Shown here one piece after another: positions 24,153-35,756 of a DNA stretch of 64,000 bases. This DNA is from Archilochus colubris (taxonomy: Eukaryota > Chordata > Aves > Apodiformes > Trochilidae), in assembly GCA_023079485.1 (NCBI GenBank), contig CM041115.1, forward strand, positions 41,116,305 to 41,180,304, read 5' to 3'. The notes beneath the pieces are model-generated. The model saw nothing but the letters and a program-made list of their open reading frames with translations, was not told where the DNA came from and searched no databases. Each line of letters starts with the position of its first letter. Positions within the stretch are counted from its first letter, which is position 1. The translations under genes and the position numbers were made by a program.

Positions 24153-24619
24153 GTGCTCAGTATAAAATGGCTTCTGTGAGAGCTTCCTTCTGACCCCTTT
24201 ATCTGGTGTGCTTGCTGGTTTGGATTGGAGGAGTAAATTGAGTCTTTTTCCCAACTTTGCTGCAGTTGTAACTCGTGCTCCTGGATCCCATTGTCTTATT
24301 GGACAGGATCACTGTTCATTGAGACATGGTCTCTTCTTCTGCCTCTCTGGGTAGATCTGTGTGGTTGCACCCACATCTGCTCCTCAGTCCAGTTTGGGAA
24401 TTTTCTGGTTGGGAAGTGGTTGCCAGCTGAGATGTGTGGATTCCGTATTTGCATATTTGTATATATTTTCACAGTCATTATTTTATTTACTATTTCATTA
24501 AAACTTTTCTATTTTTTCCAACCTTAAAGTCTTTCTTCCTTATTTCTGTTTTATTTTCTGCTGGGAAGCAAGGGAGAAACAGAACATCACTCACGTAATT
24601 ATTGACTAAAACCATGACA
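24153..24619 (+). mobile_element. 5'-truncated LTR, same family as 52600-53406
   Basis: Starts at the junction with the minus-strand CR1, just before a TATA-like 'ctcagtataaaatgg' (24159-24173), so most of U3 is missing. Downstream it shares with the 52.6-53.4 kb LTR the block 'gcatatttgtatatattt', a following ATTTCATTAAA polyadenylation-like signal, a 'cttattt/cttattc' pyrimidine segment and the same terminal 'aaaccatgaca' (24609-24619). No internal retroviral sequence adjoins it. Confidence 0.7.
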
Positions 24620-26514
24620 ATTGCTATTCTTTTTGCTAATTCTGTGAAATTTTCAGACTCATTGAGTCCATCTACCTCTTGGGGGAACCTCTCCATCTAC
24701 CTCTTGCAGAAATCCTCACCTTAAAATGTTTATCTTTTTCTCTTTTATAATGCATTTCAAATATATTTTTTCTAGAATAATTACTCATGAAAAGCAGGCT
24801 ATGTTTAAACCAACATACAAAGCTTTTGATATTTGCAATAATTTTGAAAATATTTTGCTCAAATAAGTGTTTCAAGACTGAAAGTCATGTGAAGCTTTTA
24901 ATTTTTCACTTGAAATATTTGACACATGGCATAAGAGACAAAAAGATGAAAAACCTTAAGTATTAACATGGGTGTTTTAAAAAATTAATTCCCTTTTTTA
25001 AACATATGCTATTGTAAATTACTCCGAGAAGAAAAACTTAGGCCCTATTCACACACACAGATTAAAAAATATGTTTTGTTTTTGTTATTTTTTCTAGTGT
25101 TCTTTTATTTAATTTTAAAAAATAAATTTTATTTATTTGGTATTTATGAATTAATTAAGTTATTTTTAGATGGTATGAAGACAAATTTATGTGTCTGTAA
25201 ATACAAAAAAAGGAGTTCTGGAAACAAAATCAATATAAAACCTTCGGAAAATTAGTGTGTGAAATTTAAGAAATCAAGACCCCTAATAGATCTGTTGTAT
25301 GACCTAATTAGTGTGATCCTGTACGGTGAAATACAGATATTCTCACTTCTGTTGAGTGTGTCTTCAGACTACATAGATGTAATACAACATAAAAGAATTA
25401 TCCTACTGTATTAGACCAAAGACCTATACCCTATAATTAATTTTGTAGCATATTACTAAAGAAAGAAGTAAGAATAGGAAAGCACAGTGCAATATTTATC
25501 CAGAATACTTTCCCTCTTTCTAGTGACTTGTGCATTATCATATTCTGTGGTAAAAATAGAGTTAAAATACTATTATATTAGTTTACTCACTTTTTTAAGC
25601 ATATGTAATCTTTTCATATCATTACAGCCTATAGATCTACAGCTTCAGTAAATTCATGAGAAATAAAAATATTGTCTAGAACCAAATCTGGAGAAATTCT
25701 TTACAAAGTTCTTAAATATTTTGCTTGGTACATGGGAAATTTTTTTCGTATCTTTGATTTGGAAGTGACTACCCTGTTAATTCAGCCCCCTGTGCACCTA
25801 GTGGTCACAGGGAGTGGGGCATGGTGATCTGTTTTCTTCCAACCATGACAATTTTTTGCTTCTGTGACTCTATGTTTACATGGTGTTTACTGTAATTACA
25901 GTCTATGAACAGAGCTCTCCTTGCCCTCCTTAAAGTAGTCGGGGAAACAGTTCAGACAACAGATCTTTGAGGGGACCGCAGTGAAGGGAATAGTAATCCC
26001 AAATGAATAAAACTTCAATGTTCATGTAAAAATGAGAATTTGCCAGCACTTCAAGACTAGCAGATCCCACCGCCCTGTGCACCGACTCTTGGAGTCAAAA
26101 TTACAAGCCCTTGGCAGATGTCACAGATGCCTGAGGGCAGTAGACATTGATGTTTGTGCACATGAATTACTCCCACTAGTAAGCCTTTGGGGAAGCAGTA
26201 GTCTTAATTAGCTCAGTGATCATAGAGCTGGTGCAAAAACTTAGGAAAAGGCATAGCAGTGACATAATGAGAGTATGCTTCTTAGTAAAACAACCCAAAA
26301 CAACCTAGCAAACAAACAAAACAACCATCCCCTTCATTTTCCAACCAACTCCATCACTAACTGTATAAAAAAATGCCAAAAAAACCCACCCCAAACCCTC
26401 TTACATAAAACATACAGATTAGTTCTTAACTAAAACTTGAGTTTATGGGATCTGGTTCAGAAATTTTGAATTCTCATGCTTATTTGTTCCTTGGGCAATC
26501 TCAGACAACATATG
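24620..26514. other. Unique AT-rich DNA, no gene seen
   Basis: Holds a small direct repeat of 'ccatctacctcttg' at about 24668 and 24693, and a probable degraded CR1 tail at 25820-25875 (listed). Near 26290-26400 lies a C/A-rich patch of AACAACC and AAACAAAC motifs. No coding region. Confidence 0.5.
25820..25875 (+). mobile_element. Degraded CR1 3' end (short)
   Basis: 'gatctgttttcttccaacc', then 'tgacaattttttgcttctgtgactctatg', resembles the standard CR1 tail (gatct...cttccaaccctgacaattctgtgattctgtg) in order and spacing. Only the last ~55 bases are recognisable. Confidence 0.4.
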
Positions 26515-26790
26515 TTCCCAAAGCCACTGGCTTTGTCTAGTTTTGAGGAAAGGAGACAAGAGAAATGACCTCATTGCTCTCTGCAGATTCCTGAGGAGGG
26601 GGAATGGAGAGAGAGGTGTTTATCTCTTCTCCCTGCTATCCAGTGATAGGATGCATGGAAATGGTTCAAAGCTGGATTAGAGGAGGTTCAGATATGAAAT
26701 CAGGAAACATTTCTGTAATGTTGTGGAGATGGCAGCACACTGAAAATAAGAAAATTTTCTCTTGAATCAGTAAAATTACATCCTGGCATG
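26515..26790 (+). mobile_element. Decayed CR1 fragment (C-terminal region)
   Basis: 'gacctcattgctctctgcag' (26568-26587) matches the D-L-I-A-L segment. 'tctcttctccctgctatcca', 'gataggatgcatggaaatgg', 'gaggttcagatatgaaat' and 'caggaaacatttctgtaatg' follow, in the order of the CR1 ORF2 end ([10 protein letters not shown]). It has no clear tail. Confidence 0.7.
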
Positions 26791-27514
26791 AGGTGGTGCC
26801 AGCATCATTTGCTCTGTCTTAAGGCTGACCTCATCAATAGATGCCCCTTCTGTAGTCCCCCAGGACTATAAAGATAAACTTGATAGACTCTTGATAGAGC
26901 TGCCAGACAGGTAATGCACATTGGTATCAAATTGGTATAAAATACAAGAACTAAAGAATTCTGGGAAAACCTGAACACAAAGGGAAGAACTGTAGTTACC
27001 AATTTGCAGCCTCTGGCAATAATTGATGACAATAAATTTTTACTATGAAAATTCAGCGGAAAAAGGAGAAGAAGCAACAGCAAGGAGTAGCAAACAATGG
27101 TAAGACCATTGAGAAGGAGCAGAGGACCAGAGGACAGCAGTGACAAGCAGCAGCAGCATTACCACCATTGGCAGTCAAAGAGACCAATGGGTAGCTCATG
27201 ATTTCTTAGGAGGATGAAAATAATGATAATCTGTTCCTTTCTTCTCCTTTTCTTTTCTTAAAATTTTCTCCTAGGGACATTAATTTGTTTTAAAAACTTC
27301 TTTCCTGCATTTTTCTCCCACTAGTGATGCCTTCCTAAGACTCTTTTCCAGTGTGGTGTTCCTTTTCTCCTAAATAAACCATTGTAAGTCACTTAAACAA
27401 TAAATTTACTATTTACTTTTACAATTTGAAGGGCAAATATGAGCAGTGGCTAATATTTTCTCATAAACAAAATATAAAATAATAATATTTATGGATCATG
27501 ACAATTAATTTTAC
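26791..27514. other. Unique DNA, no gene seen
   Basis: The minus-strand open frame at 26805-27146 is hydrophobic and rich in Leu, with no supported exon borders. I read it as a chance frame. No transposon recognised. Confidence 0.5.
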
Positions 27515-27690
27515 CAAAAGAGTAGTGAAACACTGGAGCAGGCTTCCTAAGTAGGTGGTTGATGCCCCCTACCTGTCAGTGTTTGAGGCATTTGGACCAT
27601 GGTCTTAATAAAATGCTTTAGCTTTTGGTCACTCCTGAAGTGGTTAGGCAGTTGAATTTTATGATTGTTGTGGGCCCTTTCCAGCTGACC
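27515..27690 (+). mobile_element. CR1 3' end of a subfamily with a TATTC-type tail
   Basis: 'agagtagtgaaacactggag', 'ttgatgccccctacctgtca', 'gaggcatttggaccatggtc', 'acttttggtcactcctgaag'-like sequence and 'gattgttgtgggccctttcc' give the 3' part of a CR1 subfamily whose tail is (TATTC)n. The adjoining microsatellite is its expanded tail. Confidence 0.8.
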
Positions 27691-27795
27691 TATTCTATTC
27701 CTATTCTATTCTATTCTATTCTATTCTATTCTATTCTATTCTATTCTATTCTATTCTATTCTATTCTATTCTATTCTATTCTATTCTATTCTATT
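27691..27795 (+). repeat. (CTATT)n array, expanded CR1 tail
   Basis: About 105 bases (21 units) of CTATT, almost perfect, starting exactly where the CR1 tail would end. The plus-strand open frame through it (repeating I, L, F, Y, S) is an artefact. Confidence 0.97.
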
Positions 27796-27950
27796 TTTCT
27801 ACTATATTTGTATACAAATTCTACCACTCTACTATTGTAGAATATTCTACTATTCTACTGTAGAAAAGTAGAATTCTACTGTTCTGCTATTATACTAACC
27901 TACTGTTATATTCTACTGTTGTACTCTGTTCTACTCAATTCTGTTTCTAG
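27796..27950. repeat. Degenerate TTCTACT-type repeat with small palindromes
   Basis: About 150 bases dominated by TTCTACT, CTACTGT and their complements (GTAGAA). They form short inverted repeats such as 'tctactgtagaaaagtagaa'. It directly follows the perfect array and looks like its older, decayed edge. Confidence 0.75.
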
Positions 27951-30659
27951 TCCTCCCTCCAGTTTTCCAGCGAGGAGTTCCAGAGTATCTTTTCTGAACA
28001 GATCTGAATCAGTGCACATGGTAAGTTTTTCTCCTTTATATGCCAATACTTTAAAAATCATGTCTGATATGATATCCCAAGGTTGCTGTTGAACAGTGTC
28101 AGAAATTGATTTCCATTGGAAAATAATAGAAATCTTCACTCTCACTAAACAAACCATTTCAGGAAAGCAAAGACAGTATGATTCATATTCAGTATGCCAC
28201 ATGACAAGGAATAAAGACCCGTACCAAGTCTACATTTAAATACAGAGGTAATATAGGCAAGTACTGAAGAAGACAGAAAAGGCTCTGACCCAGGCACCAG
28301 ATCCCAAAGCAGCCATGCTCCATCCACTGGCTGTATTTGTATCTAGCTGGTGCGATTTCAAACACCTCAGTACTACTGTGACCACTCCCTGCTCTTAAAA
28401 TTTTTGGAGTAGAGAGAAGCAAAGATGTCTTGGAGCTGCTTTCTGCACAATTTCCTTCAGCTGAACTAATATATAGCTTGTACCTCTTGTGATCCAGTAT
28501 GTGACTTCTATGGTGGAAGCAGTAGCAGCTATATAGCAGTATTTTTAATTCATGTAGAACTGCATGTGAGAAGGAATAAAATATGTCATATGCAGCTTTG
28601 GGCTTAAAACTGAGCAGCTGTTACTGAAGAATAAATAGTATTATAACATTTTATTATATAATATTTAAAATGTCATGGCTACTAAAATAGTAGTATAATT
28701 TTGTATGTAAATGTTGGATTGGGGAAGGGAGATTGCACGACATTTTGGAGCACTAATCATGGAAAGCTAATAATTTTTACAGAGCCATGGACTAATAGAG
28801 CTCAATAAAATTTGTCCATTTAACCTAGTTCAGGTTAATGGATTTACAATATTCTTCCTGCAGAAAAATCTTCCTTGACTAGATCAGCTAAATTGACAAG
28901 CAAATGATGTTTGCAGTTTTTTATGTGTTTGGGGTTTTTTGTGGCTTTTTTCCTGCAAAGCACATAATACCTTATTCAGGAGTATAAACCTATGCTATTT
29001 GAATTCTAATAACTTTTTTTTTTCTTTTTCTTTTGGTGTGGGAAAAAATCCCAAACCTATAGGTGTAGCACACATACAAAAGTATCATTTGTTCTCATCT
29101 CCTGTTTATTGTGAGCTGCCTTGGGTACACAGAAATTCTGAATTCACCACCTATAAGGAAGTACTGATTTATAAAATAATAGCATAACTGCAGGTCTCAA
29201 CATTTTCTCTTTAAATGTCTTTTTCTGAAAGGAAAAACATGTTAGCTATGATGAAAGAAAGCCACTATTACATTTTGTCAGGTGTTTTGTATTTTATATG
29301 ACAAGATACTACGCAGTTTCCAAAGAAATGAAGAGAAAAATTCAATGTTTTGACCATTATCTTGGATTTAATCTGTTTAATAATTATACAAAATTGTAGG
29401 CTGTTTCGATTTACAGTTTCTCTGATGCACCTGTAGATTGCTTGCTTGCAAAATTGCTTGAGAGTTTCTGCAATGAATTTTTGTAGAATAATGAAGGTGC
29501 TCTCTTTTATTTATTCTGAAATGCGAGAGGGAAGAATAAATTTTATTGTTTGTTCCAGCAATTCTTTCATGTCTTCTGTGTATATGAGTAAGGCAATGTA
29601 CACAGAATGATGGATGTTTTACCTGAACAAAATATTCTTGGTTGAAAGCTTTTTGTTTACAGAATTCCTGGAAAATACTTATTATATAGATCCATGAAGT
29701 GTTGCACAGTTGAAATTATTTCAGACTTTTAATTTAGAGAATTAATAAATTGTGATTATATAATTTGATTATAATGCATTAGTCACTGCAGTGATCTGAT
29801 ACCATGTTGATTTCAGTGGGAACATAGATTTATATCAGTGAGGATTAAGCTCACATTCTTCTATATTTTTATATTTTTAGTTTTTATTTTTACTAGTATT
29901 AGCAAATACACCTCTACATGACAATTTGAAATCCTGACCACTTACTTTACTTTGCAACATGTATTTTGATATTTTATCTTTTATGACTGTTGTCATGTAT
30001 ATTTTTAAAATCAAATTTAACTAAAGCTTATAATTCTCATTTAATTCAATAAAATATTACTATCTGATACTAGTCAAATGTTCAATGGAAGACATATATC
30101 ACACCAAACAAGTATCCCCAGAAATGTCATGTACACTTTGTTTCCAAATTACAGTACCATTACAAGACTGTTTTGCTGAAAATACCTACAAGCAAATTCA
30201 ATCAGTCAGTTAAATGAAACTGCAAGAAATTTAGGAAACATTGTTTTTAGTAAATTATAGCCTTAGGAATTTCTTAATTCGCTTTGTGTAACTTCAACTG
30301 GAAACCCTTCTCATAGTATTCCATTTGTCCAGCACGGATTAAAGTCGCTTTACATTTGTTTTTATCTTGTTGCTGTCTGGCTGTTTCACAGCTGTTTGAA
30401 TTTTAATACAAAGGAAAGTGATTGGAGGGATTCATTGAAAAAGAAAAAGAAAAAAAGACATTTAGGAGTTTCATAATAAATCTGTTCTTGCCAGCAACAG
30501 AATGAAAAGTATGCTTTTGTTTCAAATTATATATTATGGATATTAATGCTACAGACAAAATTACTGGATCTAAAATTATGGTAATTATATCCATAAACAA
30601 ATTTCCTTGTGCATTAGAAAGACCAGTACTACAGGTCAGACATGATATCATTGACTTAC

Positions 30660-30747
30660 AGCATATTCGCTCACAGTAACCCTCCCGTTGGAGAATATTT
30701 GAGTGGTCTATTAAACCAGAAAAATGTTTCAGAATTAATAATGACAT
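30660..30747 (-). other. Candidate spliced exon (minus), coding status unclear
   Basis: On the minus strand an 88-base block lies between two good splice-site matches. Upstream is 'cctccccttttctattttttt' type pyrimidine sequence ending in AG (30749-30748). Downstream is a consensus donor GTAAGT (30659-30654). One frame is open across it and reads MSLLILKHFSGL then IDHSNILQREGYCERIC; the other two contain stops. I recognise no protein family. It could be an exon of a coding gene, an exon of a long non-coding RNA, or chance. Confidence 0.22.
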
Positions 30748-33700
30748 CTAAAAAAATAGAAAAGGGGAGGTAAAAAAGTTTTAAGCAAGGCTGCTAAAGT
30801 GCTACAGTACTTATTAAAACATACACAGCCTTTCACGTACATTTTGTGGTTAATGGCTTGAAACCTGCAGCCTTTCCTTCACTTCTTTTGAAGATGTATG
30901 TTGAAAAACAGTATACTGGAACACATCTTAGACTTTTTGACATTCCACTTTGCACTATCATTATTTGTTTGTGTGTGGAGTGCAGAATTCTATGGGAGGA
31001 AGTACTGAGTAATCACAGAATAGAAACCAGGTTAACTTGATTAGCACATAGAAAGGGACAGCTGATACAAACAAATTCAACCGTTACCATTTGTGGTAGA
31101 GCCAGAGTAGTCCATGTTTTCTGTTCTATGGAAGAAGAGGGAACTTTTTTAACAAATGTGTTTGGTTCCTCCTCAGAGCAAGAAGGACTAAAGAAATGTC
31201 AGGTTGTCATATAAACATGCACCTGATGAAGTGATCTGCACTATCACAGAATCACCAGTATCACTAGGAGGTCATGGCCTTTTCAGTCATAGTCTATCTG
31301 ACACAGTCCAGCCACTTACAGCTTGGAATTTACTCCAGCAATGCAGCTGGGATCTGAGTAAAGAGGCTGGGAGATGGAAAATTGTTTTAACTGTATATAA
31401 TCCTTGAAAACCTCACATCAGAATTGTTTGAGCAATCCACGTGAGCCCAATCTCTGACATATAAAAAAATTCTGCAATAGGAAGCAGTTCAGCAAATGCA
31501 GAAATACTGAAACTTCATGGCATTTCCAAACACTATCTCTATTCATGAACTCTGACACTCACAAAGATTAAGGGAAATCCATATAATTTTTGTTCCCTGA
31601 AATCACATCACCCTTGGAAGACACCTACACAGCCCAAAGATCCAAGAATACTCCCCGCCCAAAAGCTGTAATTTGACTGTTTGGAGAATAACATTATTAA
31701 GTTTCTCTAATTTGTTGTCTTTGAGTGCCAGCAATCCTGCTTTACTGAGTTAAATCTTTGAACACTGCATCTATGCCAAATTACATTAGTTTCTGAAGAC
31801 AGAGAAATAAGGTATCTTTTCCAATTTGACACAAGGCAAAGTAGATGTAATTTCCTAATCTAAATTATTTCTCTATTTCTCGGTTATACTTTATCTAAAG
31901 GAGGCAGTCTTTGGGTATGTCTGCATTAGCAAGTAACACACAACAAACAAGAATAAATCCATAGTAAAAAGCAAGGTGGTGGTGAGTATCTGACATCTAT
32001 AGTGTATGTGTCTTGATTATTTTATTTCTGAATGGTTCTAGATTGATACTGTATTCTGAACTTTCATTAGCAGATGCAATCTATCTTCTAATTTTCTTTA
32101 ATACCAATGGATTCTAGTTTGCAAACTACAATCTCACTATCTGATTTATTATAATAATGTGTAATGTGCATGATTCACTTCAAAACCTGCTCATAAGCAG
32201 AATAGTAATATAGAGACTCTGTTTACACCTCATATGATATGGTAAAATTGCATAAAGAAAATAGGTAATTGCTTATTACAAGGATGAGATCATACACAAT
32301 AAAAATTTTGTTGAACAAATAATGCATAGATGGATCACTGTGCTGAGAGGTGCTTATGTAAACATTTGTTTCCTATATTCTAAAAGTAGGAGAAAATGTG
32401 ATTATTTGCATATGAGGTGCTCTATAATATCTACAGATAGATTTAACATTCTTTAATTTTTTTAACAGTCATTAGTTCAGTGCAGAAATTTTGTCACAAC
32501 ATACAGCTTTAAGGATTCTATATTTCCAAATGATTTTACTATTTTTTCATTGTATTATGTAACAACATTTTTAAAAAATAGTTCTAATAGTCTCTGTCAA
32601 ATGAAATAGCCTAGAAATTTTCTTTTCCACTGGAAAGTTTTCAGAACAATAGCCTCTTACTTATATCTGACTAATAACATTACACTCATTACACTAAAAA
32701 AAAAATGGCCACTTGAGGAACTAGAGGTAAGTGAATAATTGACAAATTAAACTCTTTCAGGGAACAACAAGCCTATCAGCAAAGCGTAAGTGAAAAAAAT
32801 TCTAGCTAAAATAATTCTAGATTTGTAGGCTGTGAGCCGTTATTTGGTTAATTATTTTTGTCTGTATAACATTTTGTCTTACTGGGTCCTTTTGATATGC
32901 TATATGAATCACATGGTACTGTTTTGTTTCACAGATATATGGATTATGTTTTCTAGAGCAGTGCTTACCTTTCTTAGATAAAAACTTGTTATCATTTGAG
33001 AATTTGTAGGATTTATTGAAGACATTGTACCCATCAAACTTGTGAATAATTTTTCATTTGTACAATATGTAGGAAACATAAATATGGAAGAACTTTTTTC
33101 TTCATGATAGGTGACCATGCTGTCCTCCTTATGTATTCATATGGTGACACTGGGTACTTTGTAATTCACAGTTATTATTATCTCAATTTTTATCTCAACT
33201 GTTTTTTCCAAAGGATTGCCAAGATTCTCCCTGCTTTTCAAATGAAAATGGTTTTCAAATGGTTGCATTATTAAAAGTTTTAGACAATCACCAGAATAAC
33301 CACTGTTTCATTCAAGCCTATATGAACCCATCTGTGAACACTAAGCTTAAATTTCATTTTTTAAATTTAAGTTCAGTTGCTCTCCTAGCTCTAAAGGCAG
33401 TCTGAATTGTGTCTTGTGCCAAAGATCCATGGAAAAGAAATTCAAGAAGCAGATGATATCATTGTCACAGTTTGGAACCTTATAAAAATCTTCTAGTGAC
33501 TTTCACCAGTTTATGCCACATAATAGACTTTATTTATTTATTACATATTTTCTTCAGTGCAATTTTTATTTTTTTTTTTCTGGGAAACAGAAGTAAGGGA
33601 TAGTACAGTGAACTTGAAGAATGGTAGACAGTTTGAGAAAACAAAATGTATGAGTAACTTTAAAATAGTGGTGCTGAACAGTGATAGAAGTATTTGAGAC

Positions 33701-35655
33701 AGGGAATTACAGAAAGCAGAACTTAATAGTTCTGCCTTCCTAAGTGGGATGCTGATGATTATACGCTTTCTACTTCAGACATCCTGTGATATCTTTGTTT
33801 GCTTCAGTAGGCAGATATTCTCTATGGTGCCAGTCCTGAACCTCAGACATCTGTCTCATCAGGGAGTCACTGTCAGTAAATGAAATTTCACTGCTAATAT
33901 GTCACAGCTTCCTGCAAGAGTTGATGTGGAGGCTCACATCAGCATTTCTTTGAGATTCATTTTGCTAAACAGAACCCCAGACAGACTGCTCCCATAAAAT
34001 TTCCATTTCTCACAGTTTAAAGACTGAGAGAAGGGTTGAATGATTAGCTCAGAATCAAGGTGATTAATGTCATTATGTGAAAGTAGCACCTATCTACATG
34101 ATTTTCCTTTTGGAGATTGTGTATAATTATGACAGACTGTGACAAATTTTTTTTTTTTTAGTTTTGCCAAAAAATAAATAGCACACAGAGACAGAAATAC
34201 TTAAAGGAAAAGACAACCTATGTATTACCTTCCTTACTCTTGACATTCCCCCCAGTCCCACATATAGGGATTAGTACCTCCCATTCACTTGGAGAAATAG
34301 GTAGCCCCTGGAGGCTGCAATTTCCATCAGATTTTCTGTTACCCATCTCCCTGTGGGACTGACCTCTCCATGGTTTAGCTTTTATGAAGTACAGATTCTT
34401 CGTTCAGTGTTGATATGAATGATGTTCTGTATCATTTTTAAACTGGTTTTCAATTTTACTATACCTGACAAGTTTCTTTAAGAACATCTTTCAAACAATA
34501 GCCAAAGGTCCATTGTAGGCACACAAAAGATTTACAGCACCTGTAATACTCGTCTTCTATCCTAATTAGGCACATTAAAATTACATCTATTAATCACAGT
34601 CAAAATGGCAGAGCTGCAAGGATTTGAATAATTCCCAGAGGACAATGATGCTCTCTTCTTATTCTTTCATTTCATCTACTATCCAGAGCTTGATTTTCTC
34701 TTTCCTTCAGCTTCTAAGTAGAATCCTCTCAGGTGAAGCAATTGTCTGCAAATTGGCTGGTTATCCAGATCCCTTGTTTCCAGTTTGATGTTTTACATTT
34801 AAAATGGAGAAGTCTATGGAAAATATGCAATCTTTTCAGTGATACTTATGTAATGTTTAGTTTTATGAGGTCCTTGTCTGTGTTTTGCAATAATATTAGT
34901 TATTATTCACAATTAGTGCATAATAATAAGATGCACAAATAGCAAGGAATTCTGAGGGAAATATTGTCACCTAAGTGCCTGGTAGAATGAAGTACCCAAG
35001 GTCCAGCAAGGGACTTAATTTCTCATGAAAAACTTGAAGTAGACTTATTATTTTTCAGTCCATTAAAACACATCTTATTTTGGCAGAGCCTGTACTAACG
35101 AGTGGGATGTGATAGCACTCAGGAGAATAGTCATATTTGTGTTGTTCACACCATTTCTGATTAAAATAGCTTCTCTCAGTGATTTTCAAAATCAACCTGC
35201 TTCCTAAGAAAAGTTGCACTTTATAAGTTTTGAGCCTGAAGCTATTTGCCAATAAATCATAATTCGACAGAGAAGGTAACTTACAAAAGTCTATGGCCTT
35301 CTAGTCAATGTACATTTTCCTCTGTGTCCTCCCAGGGCCACCCATTCTCTTCAGATTAGCTGCATGTCTTCCTTTGCTCATTTTATGGTATAAATGTGGT
35401 CACCACTGCTGCAAATTTTTACAAAGGTGAACTTCTTCAAGAGGGGAACTTCTACATGTTCTTCCTTTAGAAAAGTCAGCCCAAAGAAGCATTTTAATTT
35501 GTCCTCATATGCTAAAGACATCTATATTGATGCAGAGATGTGAAAACATCTTTCCCATGTTTTGATCAATTCTTAAGTTGGTGGATTTGTTTCTTTATAA
35601 AACTGTTGCTCATCTGTATTGTGATGAGACTCTGTGATACTCAAGCTGAAGCTGA

Positions 35656-35756
35656 TTTTCCTTCCTCTCCCTCTCCCTCTTCCTCTCCCTCTCCCTCTCC
35701 CTCTCCCTCTCCCTCTCCCTCTCCCTCTCCCTCTCTTTCTCTCTTCCTTTTTTTTA
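35656..35756. repeat. (CCCTCT)n polypyrimidine tract
   Basis: About 100 bases of almost pure C/T, with a core of roughly twelve CCCTCT units (35664-35738). The complementary strand is GGGAGA repeats. The open frames over it (Ser-Pro, Leu-Pro, or Arg-Gly repeats) are artefacts. Such tracts can adopt triplex or G-rich secondary structure. Confidence 0.95.

Noticed and set aside
27691..27795. CRISPR-like or satellite array
   Set aside because: Uniform 5-base units without spacers; explained as an expanded CR1 tail.
31245..31290. Possible reversed CR1 tail (atcacagaatcaccagtatc)
   Set aside because: Only about 25 bases resemble the CR1 end, and the following bases do not continue it.
34000..34620. 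Possible conserved enhancer with TAATTA/ATTAAT words
   Set aside because: Such words are expected by chance in AT-rich DNA, and no comparison was available. Kept only as part of the repeat-poor region.
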